DNA from: RBG-16-66-20 sp035499575
GTDB lineage: Bacteria > Pseudomonadota > Gammaproteobacteria > Burkholderiales > SG8-39
Length of the DNA: 21,228 nt
Direction: 5' to 3'
Assembly: GCA_035499575.1 (NCBI GenBank)
Contig: DATJYN010000011.1
Location: 1 to 21,228, forward strand
Below the pieces are notes generated by a model that searched no databases, was not told the DNA's origin, and saw only the letters and a program-made list of their open reading frames with translations. Of the stretch, positions 21,158-21,228 are shown piece by piece. The translations under genes were made by a program, and so were the position numbers. How positions within the stretch are numbered: position 1 is the stretch's first letter; every line of letters begins with the position of its first letter.

Positions 21158-21228
21158 ATGAGAACGGCTTTCACGTATACGGCCTGGGCCATGATCTTAG
21201 CCGGATGCGCCGCAACCCGGGACAGCAT
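21158..21228 (+). CDS. Lipoprotein, N-terminal fragment (gene cut by window end)
   Basis: The first 23 codons of a gene running off the right end. ATG 21158 begins MRTAFTYTAWAMILAGCAAT, a short lipoprotein signal peptide with lipobox LAGC and the modifiable Cys17. A possible ribosome-binding site GAGG lies at 21143-21146, 11 nt before the ATG. The mature part visible (CAATRDS) is too short to identify a family. The call rests on the signal peptide alone. Confidence 0.6.
   Translation, partial: MRTAFTYTAWAMILAGCAATRDS

Noticed and set aside
1..21228. CRISPR arrays, tRNA or rRNA genes, transposases
   Set aside because: No regularly spaced repeats, no tRNA-like cloverleaf sequence and no transposase motifs were seen on reading either strand.

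Overview
The window looks like a chromosomal segment of a high-GC betaproteobacterium, probably Burkholderiales or a relative. The reasons are a base composition that reads as about two-thirds G+C, a Bug/TctC-type solute receptor (a family greatly expanded in Burkholderiales), tight gene packing with many ATGA overlaps, and a gene set rich in oxidoreductases and solute receptors typical of metabolically versatile soil or water bacteria. The species is inferred, not shown. Twenty-five protein genes can be supported; two run off the window ends. I saw no rRNA, tRNA, CRISPR array or insertion sequence.

Left part (1-6.3 kb): the 3' end of tyrS is overlapped by a metallo-beta-lactamase-fold hydrolase (AHL-lactonase-like), followed by a MalY/PatB-type PLP C-S lyase. 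Facing it is a minus-strand pair, a ChaC-like gamma-glutamylcyclotransferase and a two-domain VOC dioxygenase-like protein. A 27-bp divergent promoter region then starts a three-gene coupled operon: a sulfite-oxidase-type molybdenum enzyme and the alpha and beta chains of a thiamine-diphosphate decarboxylase of the sulfopyruvate/phosphonopyruvate decarboxylase type. A small secreted Lys/Ala/Pro-rich protein with a clear terminator closes this part.

Middle part (6.3-13.7 kb): a TauD/TfdA-type dioxygenase is divergent from a Bug receptor, which is followed after 3 bp by a full-length acetolactate-synthase-like ThDP enzyme. Next come a tandem cyclic-nucleotide-binding protein with no output domain and, 4 bp later, a Baeyer-Villiger-type flavin monooxygenase. 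That gene meets a GlcD/D-2-hydroxyacid dehydrogenase-type flavoenzyme head-on, the two stop codons sharing the palindrome CTAG.

Right part (13.7-21.2 kb): a compact plus-strand operon encodes an orphan LivJ-type binding protein, an MFS carrier, a hotdog thioesterase, a lipase-like alpha/beta hydrolase and a lipoprotein metallopeptidase. It faces a minus-strand GGT-GST operon. The last 0.8 kb has visibly lower GC and holds an ORF6N-domain gene containing a perfect 27-bp palindrome in its coding sequence, then the start of a lipoprotein gene.

Recurrent themes are organosulfur and glutathione chemistry (C-S lyase, sulfite-oxidase-like protein, sulfopyruvate-decarboxylase-like pair, TauD family, ChaC, GGT, GST) and thiamine-diphosphate enzymes. 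Whether these work together is inference. Several genes have a -10-like hexamer only 8-9 nt before the start codon and no Shine-Dalgarno sequence, suggesting leaderless mRNAs.
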